A stretch of 64,000 bases of DNA from positions 62,001 through 126,000 of the forward strand of contig JADMKE010000024.1 in assembly GCA_018780035.1 (NCBI GenBank), written 5' to 3'. The DNA comes from Candidatus Sericytochromatia bacterium (GTDB taxonomy: Bacteria > Cyanobacteriota > Sericytochromatia > UBA7694). Positions 16,806 through 25,487 of this stretch are shown here, piece by piece. Position 1 is the stretch's first letter. Every line of letters starts with the position of its first letter. Position numbers and translations under genes: made by a program. The notes below the pieces were generated by a model that saw nothing but the letters and a program-made list of their open reading frames with translations, made no database searches and was not told the DNA's origin.

Positions 16806-17804
16806 ATGTTTAACCTGCCCGAACAGATCTCGCCCTGCAACTTTGATGCACAAATTGAAGTGGCTGGGCCACTTTTAGATGCTTTGCAAGCCGCGGCTCA
16901 GACCATTGCCAAACACTGCAATTTGGCCCCTGAAATTCGCCGTGTGTCGGGGGGAGCCAATGCCGTCTTTGCCTGTGGTCAGGCCCAGGTGATCAAACTC
17001 TTTCCGCCTTTTCAGCGCTACCAATGGGAAACCGAATTGCGGGTCTTAAAGGCCCTCAAAGGGCAGCGCCTGCCTGTGACTTTTCCCGATTTGATTTACG
17101 CTGCTGAGGCCAATCACTGGGGCTATATTGTCATGTCGTTTGTGCCTGGGCAGTCGCTGCAAGCGATCTGGCCCGAGTTAAGTGAAAGCAATAAACAGTC
17201 TGTTTTAAGCCAAATTGGGCAGCTCATGCGGGCCATACACGACTTGCCTGCTGCGCTTTTGCCCGAATTAGAACCAACCTGGGAACTGTTTTGGGACTAT
17301 GCACAAGAAAATTACCTGGCCCGCCACCGGGCCCAGGGGTTGCCCGCCGCTCATTTAACCCAGTTGCCCCAATGGCTGCAGAGTCAATTGCCCAGCCTGG
17401 AAAAAGCGCAGGGTTTGCTTCAAGGCCCGTTTGTCTTGCTGACGGGGGAATACACGCCCCAAAATCTGTTGGTTAAACAAGCGGAGCCAGCGCAGCCAGA
17501 TCAACAAGATCAACAACAGTGGCAGCTCAGCGGCGTGATTGACTTTGCCGACAGTCTGATCGGGCCTGCCGCGTATGATTGGCTGGGCCCCGTCTGCTTT
17601 CTGGTGCAGGGCCAGTCTGCCCGCATGGAGGCGCTGTTTCAGGGCTATGGCCTTGACCTTGAATCTGTCTCAGGCATTGGCAAAGAAATGCTGGCGCTCT
17701 TGTTTTTACACCGTTACAGCAATCCCAACTACCAAATCTGTATTCCCGATTGGCGTGATGCAACGAATTTAGATGCCCTGGCCGATTTGGTTTGGCCGGC
17801 CTGA
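16806..17804 (+). CDS. APH-fold phosphotransferase-like protein with altered catalytic loop
   Basis: A 332-residue protein of the aminoglycoside-phosphotransferase/choline-kinase fold. It shows an N-lobe Lys in AQVIKLFPP, a hinge-like WGYIVMSFVPGQSL, a catalytic loop LLTGEYTPQNLLVK, and a metal-binding GVIDFADSLIGPAAYDW. In typical members the catalytic loop is HGDxxxxN; here TGE replaces HGD although the Asn and the DFxD motif are kept. The substrate is unknown and resistance should not be inferred. No good ribosome-binding site is seen, so translation may depend on the lipoprotein gene 18 nt upstream. It contains a Gln/Asp-rich insertion (PAQPDQQDQQQW) before the metal motif. Confidence 0.8.
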   Translation: MFNLPEQISPCNFDAQIEVAGPLLDALQAAAQTIAKHCNLAPEIRRVSGGANAVFACGQAQVIKLFPPFQRYQWETELRVLKALKGQRLPVTFPDLIYAAEANHWGYIVMSFVPGQSLQAIWPELSESNKQSVLSQIGQLMRAIHDLPAALLPELEPTWELFWDYAQENYLARHRAQGLPAAHLTQLPQWLQSQLPSLEKAQGLLQGPFVLLTGEYTPQNLLVKQAEPAQPDQQDQQQWQLSGVIDFADSLIGPAAYDWLGPVCFLVQGQSARMEALFQGYGLDLESVSGIGKEMLALLFLHRYSNPNYQICIPDWRDATNLDALADLVWPA

Positions 17805-17856
17805 ATACCGGCTTTAAAACAGGCGAGATGGGTCTGTAATTGGGTCTATTGGGAGG

Positions 17857-18996
17857 CTATTGCTTGGGTAAAAGCAGCCAAAGGCGTCCGTAGTGGTGCA
17901 AAAATCCAGCTTTGGCCTGGGCTTCTGGGCCGATGCCCATAAACATATCCACATGCCCAGGGCCTTTGATCGCACCGCCGGTATCTTGGGCCACCAAGAG
18001 CCGGTAAGCATGGCCGATAAATTCTCCTTGGGCGTTTAAGCGCGGAATCTCTGCCAATAACACACTGCCCAGCGGGATAAAAGCCGGGTCTACCGCAATC
18101 GAGATCTCAGGCACGACCTCGGTACTCAGGGTGCCTTTGGGGCCGGCTTTAACCTTGTCAAAAAAGGTATAGCTGGCATTGCGGGAAAGGTATTCTGGCA
18201 TCAGCTCAGGTTGCTTTGCAAAAAAGTCACGGATTGCATTCAGCGAAATCTGGTCAGCAGGCACATGGCCTTTGTCTACCAGCAAGCGGCCCAGGCTGCT
18301 GTAAGGCAAGCCATTCTGGCCGCCAAACTGAAAGGTGATTTTTTCGCCTGTGTCGAGAAAATGTGCCAGACCAGAGCCCTGTACCTGCAGCATGTAAATA
18401 TCCAGCAGGCTGGCTGCATAGCCAATCTCCAGTCCCAGGCCCTGTAGCGCACCCTGTTGGTCAATGTCGGCCCGGCTCGGCACTTTGCCTTGGGGCCATT
18501 TGGCAGGCTTGCGATAAACAGGATACTTGAACTGCGCATCCGGCTTGCTTTTGACCTGAATCAGCGGGGCGAAATAGGCGGTAAAATGGGTATTGCCACA
18601 GCCATCTTCCCCTTTGAGCAAATACGGGGTTAATTGGCGGCTCAATGCACCCAAACTGGTCTGATCAGGCAGTTGAGCGACGGTCTCAGCCACCTGAAGC
18701 AGCTGCGCGGAGGTCATGTTGAGCCCTTCAGACTGCCAAGGCTTGGCATGGGTCAGCACGGAGCGCTGCCGCAGCAAGGCCAGTTGCAAAGCACTTTTCT
18801 GGTCTGTCAGCAGCAAGGGCATATCGTCCAGTTGCGCGGCAGTATACAACTGGCTCAAACAGGCAAATTGCCGCTTGCCATTGCCCGAAAATTCATACCC
18901 CTGCCCGGCTGGTGCCGCAAACACAGGCCCGCCCAACAGGGAAACCAGACTGCTCAGCAGCAGAAACCGACTTAACAACTTATTCAATTTTTGCAT
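17857..18996 (-). CDS. mltA: Membrane-bound lytic murein transglycosylase A
   Basis: A 379-residue peptidoglycan-cleaving enzyme that forms 1,6-anhydromuropeptides at the cell wall. A signal peptide (LLLSSLVSLLGGPVFA) is present without a lipobox, so it is probably periplasmic rather than lipid-anchored as in E. coli. The MltA barrel follows (GNTHFTAYFAPLIQV, VQGSGLAHFLDTGEKITFQF). The 3D domain at the C-terminus has the catalytic Asp in LVAQDTGGAIKGPGHVDMFM. Length is normal for the family. Its presence is a good sign of an outer membrane. It stands alone, divergent from the hydrolase-like gene at 19117. Confidence 0.93.
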   Translation of the reverse strand: MQKLNKLLSRFLLLSSLVSLLGGPVFAAPAGQGYEFSGNGKRQFACLSQLYTAAQLDDMPLLLTDQKSALQLALLRQRSVLTHAKPWQSEGLNMTSAQLLQVAETVAQLPDQTSLGALSRQLTPYLLKGEDGCGNTHFTAYFAPLIQVKSKPDAQFKYPVYRKPAKWPQGKVPSRADIDQQGALQGLGLEIGYAASLLDIYMLQVQGSGLAHFLDTGEKITFQFGGQNGLPYSSLGRLLVDKGHVPADQISLNAIRDFFAKQPELMPEYLSRNASYTFFDKVKAGPKGTLSTEVVPEISIAVDPAFIPLGSVLLAEIPRLNAQGEFIGHAYRLLVAQDTGGAIKGPGHVDMFMGIGPEAQAKAGFLHHYGRLWLLLPKQ

Positions 18997-19064
18997 CTTC
19001 TCATTTTAAGCCATCTCTTCCTGATTCTGAAAGAACGCTGCCGATGAAAAGTTCACAAAAGGGG

Positions 19065-19070
19065 TATAAT
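19065..19070 (+). promoter_or_regulatory. TATAAT -10 candidate for the hydrolase-like gene
   Basis: A perfect TATAAT lies 47 nt before the start at 19117, with no convincing -35 element. It falls in the 120-nt divergent region between mltA and this gene. Confidence 0.35.
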
Positions 19071-19116
19071 CTGAAAAGCAGATTCAAAAAGTGGATTTGA
19101 AAAGCAGAGGCAAAAC

Positions 19117-20199
19117 ATGTCCCAATCAGGCCCTTCTTTCTCGATTTATAACCGTCCCAGTTCACAAGCACTTTCTCCCACGCCCAGTGCTTCGCGGCCC
19201 CAAATCACACCTCCCCCGCCCCCGACTCAGCTCCCTACCTCCACCCCTACTGGCAATACAGCCCAGGCCCATACCCTGAGTGTCACTCCCACCCCTACTG
19301 GCAATACAGCCCAGGCCCATACCCTGAGTGTCATGCCCACCCCTGCTGCCAGTGCCGCCCCCCAGACCTTGCTCTTTCCCGAACCCGGCACCCCGGTAGT
19401 TGAAGCCGGGCCCGGCGCAAGTCAAGTGGCTTTAAATGCCGTTAAAAATCTGCCAGGGGTGGCCCAGGCCTGGCTTGGCACAATCGAAAGCAATTTGCAT
19501 TCGGGCAAAGACAAAGAGACGGCCATTGTTGTGCCCCAGGGGTTGGACTATTCCAAACCGGTCAAGGTTTTGTATTATTTTCACGGTTGGAATGGCGGTG
19601 TCTCAGGTGCCTTGGGCAAATCTGGCAATGGCCTCGGCCCAGAGCTGATGGCCTGGGCGCGCAAAAATAACGCGGTGCTCGCAGTGCCTCAGGGCCCAGC
19701 CAAAGACCCCAGTGGACGCAGTGCCTCGGCCTGGATGGCAGGTCCTGAGACCTTTCCCAAATTTAACAAAGATGTCTTTAACCGACTCAGTGGCATGTTG
19801 CCTGCCACGGCCCAGATTGGCAGTGTCGAATTGGCAGGGCACTCCGCAGGAGGGATTGCCGTGCAGACAGCGTTACAGGGGGTGGCCAGTGCCACTCCAC
19901 CCGTTTTGGCCGGAGGACGGTGGCAGAATGTCACGGTTGGCGCCGCCCATTTTCTCGATGCCACCTATTCCGATGATGGCGCAAAAAATGGCTCAAACCG
20001 CGGAGAAGATGCCTTTCGAGAGCTGCAAAAGATCAATCTCCAGGCCCCATTTCATTTGGCCTATATCCCCCAGACGGGCACCGACAAAGGCTATAGCCAG
20101 AAAAACAAGGCCTCGTATTTAAACCAGACAGCGACCCAGTTTAAGCCTATCACCCAAGCCAATCACAGTGGCTTGCCCAAATATTATTTCAGCCATTAG
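19117..20199 (+). CDS. Alpha/beta-hydrolase-like protein with Pro/Thr-rich N-terminus
   Basis: 360 residues. The first 100 are low-complexity, rich in Pro/Thr/Ser/Ala, and contain a tandem duplication of 16 residues (TPTGNTAQAHTLSV unit). The rest is a hydrolase-like domain: VKVLYYFHGWNGGVSG resembles an oxyanion strand and loop, and VELAGHSAGGIAVQTAL carries the nucleophile elbow GHSAGG with Ser. A HFLDATYSDDGAKNG segment and a late NHSGLPKYYF may supply Asp and His. No signal peptide is visible. AGAGG precedes the ATG. Substrate unknown. The last 11 nt overlap the convergent membrane-protein gene. Confidence 0.8.
   Translation: MSQSGPSFSIYNRPSSQALSPTPSASRPQITPPPPPTQLPTSTPTGNTAQAHTLSVTPTPTGNTAQAHTLSVMPTPAASAAPQTLLFPEPGTPVVEAGPGASQVALNAVKNLPGVAQAWLGTIESNLHSGKDKETAIVVPQGLDYSKPVKVLYYFHGWNGGVSGALGKSGNGLGPELMAWARKNNAVLAVPQGPAKDPSGRSASAWMAGPETFPKFNKDVFNRLSGMLPATAQIGSVELAGHSAGGIAVQTALQGVASATPPVLAGGRWQNVTVGAAHFLDATYSDDGAKNGSNRGEDAFRELQKINLQAPFHLAYIPQTGTDKGYSQKNKASYLNQTATQFKPITQANHSGLPKYYFSH
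19243..19338 (+). repeat. 48-bp perfect tandem duplication inside the hydrolase-like gene
   Basis: Two adjacent 48-bp units beginning ACCCCTACTGGCAATACAGC are identical except near the end of the second copy. They encode two copies of a 16-residue Pro/Thr-rich linker unit in frame. The near identity at DNA level implies a recent duplication, and copy number may vary between strains. Confidence 0.85.
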
Positions 20200-21211
20200 C
20201 CTGTAATTCACCTTGGGGTTGAAAGGCCTTTTCGGCCTGGGTTTGAATATGTCCCAAGACCCGCTCATGAATGCTGTGAATAATGCCATCGGTCCAGAGC
20301 GACCAATAGAACTCGGGATAAATCCGCTGACTGTACCAAGTGGTGCCTGTCAGCCGGGTTTTGCCTCCTGGCAAGGCTGTCAATTCAAATTTGCCCCGTT
20401 TAGAGACAAAATAGCCTTCCAAATGGGGAGGATGGATTTTCCAAAGGGTCAATTCGGTCATGGGGTTGGGCTGAGCGACCACATCAAAGGCCAACTCGTG
20501 AGGACGATTCCAGACCGTGATCGGCTCGGTAAAGGCCCCCGTAGAAAAATGGCAGGTACGCAAAGCTCCAACACCTTCGCCAATGATCTCAGCATGGGTG
20601 GGATAGGCGATGCCCAATTGAAACAGGGGCTCCGTTGGCGCTGGCAGCTTCGGAAAGCGAATGACCGACTCCCAGACCACTGAGGGCGGTGCCTGAATCT
20701 CAACACTGGTGGTGACAGCCCGCAAAGGGGCAGCGGGTTTTTTAAATTCACTTTCTTGTACCAGATCAAGCCCCAAAGAGCTGGGCAAGACCGCCAGCAT
20801 CAAAACCGAGAGCGGCATGGAATTGCCTTTGCCCTTGTTGTGCAGACGCAGGCCCTTTGACATTCCCATGGCCACGCCCAAAAGATTGGCAACGATTCCC
20901 AGGGGCGCAGCCATGAGCAGGCAAATCACGCCTTCGAGGGCAAAAGCCAAAATGCCCAGAGACAGGACGAACAGACTCAGCAGTCCCAGTTTGACCTGTT
21001 CAAATCTACCCGGAGTGAGCTTTGCTCGGCTGCTGTAAAAGAGACTCGAAGTCAGCCCCATCACAAAGGGCAGGGCCAAAAACAGAAAAATCCCATAAGA
21101 TTCCAGCAGGTAAATGCCAATGAATAGCAGCCCCAGTCCCAGACCCACGCTCAAAAACAGGGCTGCCAAAGCCATACGTGGATCCGAAAAACCAAAACGG
21201 GGCTGGGTCAT
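20189..21211 (-). CDS. Membrane protein with C-terminal START/SRPBCC-like domain
   Basis: 340 residues. Residues 1-140 hold about four membrane segments (ALFLSVGLGLGLLFIGIYLL, FLFLALPFVMGLTSSLFY, LLSLFVLSLGILAFAL, CLLMAAPLGIVANLLGV). From about residue 170 there is a polyketide-cyclase/START-type domain: VEIQAPPSVVWESVIRFPKL, then VGALRTCHFSTGAFTEPITV and GGKTRLTGTTWYSQRIYPEF. This fold binds lipids or other hydrophobic ligands. The combination suggests a membrane-anchored ligand-binding protein; the ligand is unknown. AGGAG precedes the ATG. The 3' end overlaps the convergent hydrolase-like gene by 11 nt. Confidence 0.82.
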   Translation of the reverse strand: MTQPRFGFSDPRMALAALFLSVGLGLGLLFIGIYLLESYGIFLFLALPFVMGLTSSLFYSSRAKLTPGRFEQVKLGLLSLFVLSLGILAFALEGVICLLMAAPLGIVANLLGVAMGMSKGLRLHNKGKGNSMPLSVLMLAVLPSSLGLDLVQESEFKKPAAPLRAVTTSVEIQAPPSVVWESVIRFPKLPAPTEPLFQLGIAYPTHAEIIGEGVGALRTCHFSTGAFTEPITVWNRPHELAFDVVAQPNPMTELTLWKIHPPHLEGYFVSKRGKFELTALPGGKTRLTGTTWYSQRIYPEFYWSLWTDGIIHSIHERVLGHIQTQAEKAFQPQGELQANG

Positions 21212-21341
21212 CTGGGGCTCCTAAGCGGATTTAGATATGGCTCTTGCTGTGAATTTTAAATGCATCATACACTGCCAAAACCCAATTTTCAAATGCATCA
21301 CCAGAATTGCCTGATCCGCGGGTATTATTTAAGGTCGTTGA

Positions 21342-22736
21342 ATGTTAAAATGGAAAAAACTGTGTATATTCAGGGTTGCTATGCTACAAATGGGGACGAA
21401 ATGGTTATTATCTGCCACGCTTGTCATGCTCACAGGCTGTAGTTCTGTTGAATTGGTCACCCCCTTTCGGGCCCTGACAGGCTTGAATGCCTCTTCCCAA
21501 GCAGGGTCTGCAGGTTCTATCCCTGACAGTTCGGCACTGGCCAGTTTAAAAATCCTGGGCCAGATTCAATCCGAAAACCAGACATTAGAAGGGCTCCAAT
21601 TGCAACTTGTCTTAACGAGTCCAGGCCAGGCTCCCCAAATAATCCGTTTAAATCCCCGCGATTTGCCCAAAGGGGAATGGGCCAAGTGGCTCAATTTAGC
21701 TCCGGGCCAGGTTCAAATTGAAGCGCTTTTGCTCAACGCAGAGGGGGTCACCCTGAGTCGCTCTCAGGCCGAATTGCGTCTGGTTAATCAAAACCAAGCC
21801 TCACTGGATTTACGCCTGGACTTTTCTGGTGGAGGCAATCTTGCCACTGGAAATGCCACTGGAAATGCTTCATTGGCACAACCCCAACTCAGTCTCGCGC
21901 CCACAGCCCCGGCCTCTGCCCCTGATTTTCGCCTCTTGCCCCAAAGTGCTCCCATGCCCAATTTGAATACCAACCCCAATACCAACTCTGCAGCCTCTCC
22001 CAGCAAAAATGCCACTCTGCCTGCCAATACCCCCTCAGCCAATGACAGCTCAGGTTCAACGCCGGGTGCCAACGCTTCAAATCCCGCCAATGCCAACACC
22101 CTCAATTTGCGTCTCTTGGAAAGTGGCAGTGACCGCCTCAGTCTGATCTGGGATGCGCCATCCCAAACTGGCATCACAGGCTATGATATCTACCGCAATG
22201 GACAATTGATCCAGGCCAACCATCCCCAGGCCAATTTTCAAATGGGGGGTCTCTTTGATGGCACAGATTATGCGATTCAAATTGTGCCCAAAACCGCAAA
22301 TGGCCCTTTAACGGCTGCCCAAAACAGTTTCCGTACCAGCAGTTCTTCTTCTGGTGGCGGTGGTGGTGGCGGTGGTGGTGGCGGTGGTGCAGCCTCAGTC
22401 ACTCCTGCTGTTAACAATCCGCCCGTGATTCAATCGCTTGTAGCCAGTCGCACGACTTTAACGGGTCTCAAACAGCCCATTCAACTCACGGCCAATGCCA
22501 CAGATGACTCGGCTCTGGCGGCCTCTGCCTACCAATGGTCGTGCCTCAACTGTGGTGATGCCAGTTTTAGCAGCACCCAAGGGCATCAGGTGGTTTGGAC
22601 GGCGCCCACCACCCCTGGCACTTATACCCTGCAAGTGAGTGTTTCAGACGGGGTCAATGCGGCTGTGAATAGCAGTATTGACGTGGTTGTTCAACATCTT
22701 TTGGCCGATGTGATTGTGGTGGGGAATTACCAATGA
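21342..22736 (+). CDS. Surface lipoprotein with Fn3 domain and Gly tract
   Basis: 464 residues with an N-terminal lipoprotein signal ending in LVMLTGC near residue 33. A beta-rich domain (30-170) precedes an Asn/Pro/Ala-rich linker. Residues about 250-333 form a fibronectin-III domain (LRLLESGSDRLSLIWDAPSQ, then GYDIYRNGQLI). A run of about 12 Gly at 22353-22388 is followed by a PKD/Ig-like domain to the end. Several in-frame ATGs precede the signal core (21342, 21381, 21390), and the exact start is uncertain. The stop overlaps the next lipoprotein ATG by 4 nt, so the two are translationally coupled. Probably an outer-surface protein. Confidence 0.82.
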   Translation: MLKWKKLCIFRVAMLQMGTKWLLSATLVMLTGCSSVELVTPFRALTGLNASSQAGSAGSIPDSSALASLKILGQIQSENQTLEGLQLQLVLTSPGQAPQIIRLNPRDLPKGEWAKWLNLAPGQVQIEALLLNAEGVTLSRSQAELRLVNQNQASLDLRLDFSGGGNLATGNATGNASLAQPQLSLAPTAPASAPDFRLLPQSAPMPNLNTNPNTNSAASPSKNATLPANTPSANDSSGSTPGANASNPANANTLNLRLLESGSDRLSLIWDAPSQTGITGYDIYRNGQLIQANHPQANFQMGGLFDGTDYAIQIVPKTANGPLTAAQNSFRTSSSSSGGGGGGGGGGGGAASVTPAVNNPPVIQSLVASRTTLTGLKQPIQLTANATDDSALAASAYQWSCLNCGDASFSSTQGHQVVWTAPTTPGTYTLQVSVSDGVNAAVNSSIDVVVQHLLADVIVVGNYQ

Positions 22737-25402
22737 AAAAACGTCTTTTGCCCTGTCTCTCTTTGCTCTCTGTGCTCTTTTTGCAGGCCTGTCAGGGGCT
22801 GCCGCTCAAACCTTCTGCACCTGCAGGCACGGCTTTATCCACTGCTTTACAGCCCTTAAAACCCGGTTCCCAGATTCAAGCCCGGCTTTTTACGGGCCCC
22901 AATCTGCGCTTTGAAATTGCCTTTCCGGTAAATGCCCATCGGAAGGCCGGTGATTTTCAGACCCAGGCTTTGGATTGCACGGCCTTTTCCAAGGCCAAAA
23001 TCTCTGTACGGGGGGTGGGCATCACAGGTTCGCTCTATCCTGCGGCAGCCAATGCGGGCAACCAATTTACTGTGCCGGTCACAGGCTGCACAATCAATGC
23101 CACCATCCCCAATGTGCCCTCGGGGGAAAACCGGGTGGCTGAGATCAAAGTATATACTGCAGCCAACAACGAAATTGCAGGCAGCACGCTCAGCGCCACT
23201 TTTGACATCACCGCCAATCCCACCACTGTACAAATGAGCTACCGTTCGACCCCCACGGGCCAAGTGGTGGGGGATTTTCTCGATCAGAATTTGCTGCTAT
23301 TGGCCAGCGAATTGGATACAAGCCAATTGCAGACCTTGGTTGATCAGATCACGGGGGCCAGTGGGACCTATCCCAATTTTAGCTATACCACCCATCCCCT
23401 TTTGCTCAACCGCACAGCCCTGGTGCAAGATATTATCGCCCAGTCTGGCAATTTGGCCCTGCTCAATGCCGCCAATCCCAATTACAAAGTCCAACCCGCC
23501 CAATTAAATGGCAGTGTGGCTGGCTTATTGGGCAACGACAAGTACACCGTCCAATTGTCAGATCCGATCAGCTCTCCCATTACCGATACCAATGGGGCTT
23601 ACCAATTTAACAATTTGCCACCGGGCGTTTGGAATTTTCGGATCTCCTGGCCAGGTCAGTACAGCAGTGATTCAAACCCGAATGTGGTCACTTCACCGTT
23701 TATTATCGGGGTGATTACCTTTGCCCCTGGCCAAGTGGTGAACGCGGGGGCTCTCACCCTTTATCCCAAAGCGCCCACGATCAGCAGTTTGAGTGCCAGC
23801 AGCGGTTCTCCAGGTACAACTCTGCTGATCAATGGGACTAATTTTCAGGCATTTACAGGTTTAAACACCGTCAAATTTGGCAATGTAACAGTGCCTGCAG
23901 CTGATGTGAGCTTCGTGAATTTGAATCAATTGGCAGTCAAAGTGCCCACAGGGATCACGGGTCCAACGACTGTGAGTCTGACCGTTGGCACGCAAACGGC
24001 TGCTCAAACCCCCGCATTTACGGTCTTGCCACCAGTGCCCCAGGGCCTGAGTGCCAGCAATATTACCAGCACCAGCTTTGATCTGAGCTGGAATGCGGTT
24101 ACCGATGCCACGGCGTATAAAGTCTACAAAGATGGGGTGCTCTACAGCACCGTCAATGCCCCCGCGCTGACGGGCACGATCAACACGGGGGTGGCTGCCA
24201 CCCAAACCTACAATATGACCGTCACGGCTGTGGTGGGTGGGGTCGAAAGTTCTCCCACAGCACTGTCCGTCACAGCGGCATCCAATTGGCTTTCGTGGTC
24301 GCAATTGGGACCCAACAATGAACATGTCTTGAGTCTGGCAGCGGTCAAACAGGATCCCAACCTCGTCTATTTTGGTGCCCAAGACGACGGCAATCCAGCC
24401 GCTGGCCCGCTGGGCGGGGTGTGGAAATGTCTCAGTGGAACCTGTAGCAATCTCAAACTGGGCTCCGAAACGGGTTCTGTACAGGCTTTGGCCGTGCATC
24501 CCCAAAATGCGCAAATCCTGTATGCAGGCACCCTCAGCAATGGCATCTACCGCAGCAGCAATGGTGGCACCGATTGGACCCAGATCAACACGGGGCTCAA
24601 CGCCAATCACCTGAATATTAAATCGCTGGTCGTGGATCCCGCCCATCCCACCCATGTCTATGCGGGTGTGGCTCGCGCCAACGATGCCCAGGTCTATTTC
24701 AGCAGCAATGGCGGCGACAGTTGGTCCTTGGCCAGCACGGGCTTGCCCAGCAGCAGTCTGAGCAGTATTTCGTCGTTGGCGATTTACAACCCCACTGCCC
24801 CGGCGGAGGCATTTGTCTATGCTGGCACCTTTGGGGGCGGGGTTTACAAAGCCACAGGTGGCAATGCTGCCACGATCAATTGGCAACCGATCAACAATGG
24901 CCTGCCAACCTTTGGCGGCTTGGTCTTTTTGGCCGTGGTCGATGTGCGTGCCCTGACCACCCATCCGGTTTTGTCGGAACGCCTGTTTGGGGCCGGCACT
25001 GGGGGCTGTTTTACCCCTTTTATCTGTGCCAATATTCCCCCCATTCCTGGCGGTGTGCCAGGGGGGTATTTGCCCGGCGTCTGGCGCCGCAACGAAGGAG
25101 ATGCCAATGGCTGGCGCCAATTGGGCCACAATGGCACCAATGCCTATGGGCCTGCGACCTTAACCGCCACCTCTACAGGTCTGACCCAGATGGTGGTCCA
25201 TGCCCTTTCGATTGATCCCATTACGCCAGATAAAATGTACGCAGCCACCACCGATGGCATCTTTAGATCCCTTGATGGCGGTCTGAGTTGGAGTGCCTAC
25301 AATACCGGATTGAGTTCTGCCCTTTTGCAGATCAATGCAATTGTCACGCAGCCCCAGGCCCTGTGGATTGGCACCGAAGCGGGCCTCTACAAAGCCCAAT
25401 AG
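22733..25402 (+). CDS. Surface lipoprotein with IPT, Fn3 and Asp-box repeat domains
   Basis: 889 residues; lipobox FLQACQ near residue 20. Residues about 350-425 are an IPT/TIG domain (SSLSASSGSPGTTLLINGTN). Residues about 430-512 are a fibronectin-III domain (FDLSWNAVTDATAYKVYKDG). The C-terminal 370 residues form a sialidase/VPS10-like propeller with Asp-boxes SSNGGTDWTQ, SSNGGDSWSL and SLDGGLSWSA, plus a four-Cys patch (CLSGTC, CFTPFICANIPP). Asp-box propellers bind or process glycans or simply act as structural propellers. No catalytic set is evident here. Coupled to the preceding lipoprotein by an ATGA overlap. Confidence 0.85.
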   Translation: MKKRLLPCLSLLSVLFLQACQGLPLKPSAPAGTALSTALQPLKPGSQIQARLFTGPNLRFEIAFPVNAHRKAGDFQTQALDCTAFSKAKISVRGVGITGSLYPAAANAGNQFTVPVTGCTINATIPNVPSGENRVAEIKVYTAANNEIAGSTLSATFDITANPTTVQMSYRSTPTGQVVGDFLDQNLLLLASELDTSQLQTLVDQITGASGTYPNFSYTTHPLLLNRTALVQDIIAQSGNLALLNAANPNYKVQPAQLNGSVAGLLGNDKYTVQLSDPISSPITDTNGAYQFNNLPPGVWNFRISWPGQYSSDSNPNVVTSPFIIGVITFAPGQVVNAGALTLYPKAPTISSLSASSGSPGTTLLINGTNFQAFTGLNTVKFGNVTVPAADVSFVNLNQLAVKVPTGITGPTTVSLTVGTQTAAQTPAFTVLPPVPQGLSASNITSTSFDLSWNAVTDATAYKVYKDGVLYSTVNAPALTGTINTGVAATQTYNMTVTAVVGGVESSPTALSVTAASNWLSWSQLGPNNEHVLSLAAVKQDPNLVYFGAQDDGNPAAGPLGGVWKCLSGTCSNLKLGSETGSVQALAVHPQNAQILYAGTLSNGIYRSSNGGTDWTQINTGLNANHLNIKSLVVDPAHPTHVYAGVARANDAQVYFSSNGGDSWSLASTGLPSSSLSSISSLAIYNPTAPAEAFVYAGTFGGGVYKATGGNAATINWQPINNGLPTFGGLVFLAVVDVRALTTHPVLSERLFGAGTGGCFTPFICANIPPIPGGVPGGYLPGVWRRNEGDANGWRQLGHNGTNAYGPATLTATSTGLTQMVVHALSIDPITPDKMYAATTDGIFRSLDGGLSWSAYNTGLSSALLQINAIVTQPQALWIGTEAGLYKAQ

Positions 25403-25487
25403 CTGACACGGTGTGTTATGCTGGATCGTTAGGTTTGACTGGGTTACCGGTCTGGCCAGCCCCTGAGTTTGAAAGGAATATGACCCT

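Noticed and set aside
22353..22388. GGT/GGC run considered as a repeat-type regulatory element
   Set aside because: It codes in frame for a glycine linker between two domains of the lipoprotein and needs no other explanation.
23861..25129. Long minus-strand frame of about 420 codons opposite the Asp-box lipoprotein gene
   Set aside because: It lies wholly antisense to a gene with a signal peptide and clear domains. Its translation has no domain and an unnatural composition (many Gly/His/Arg).
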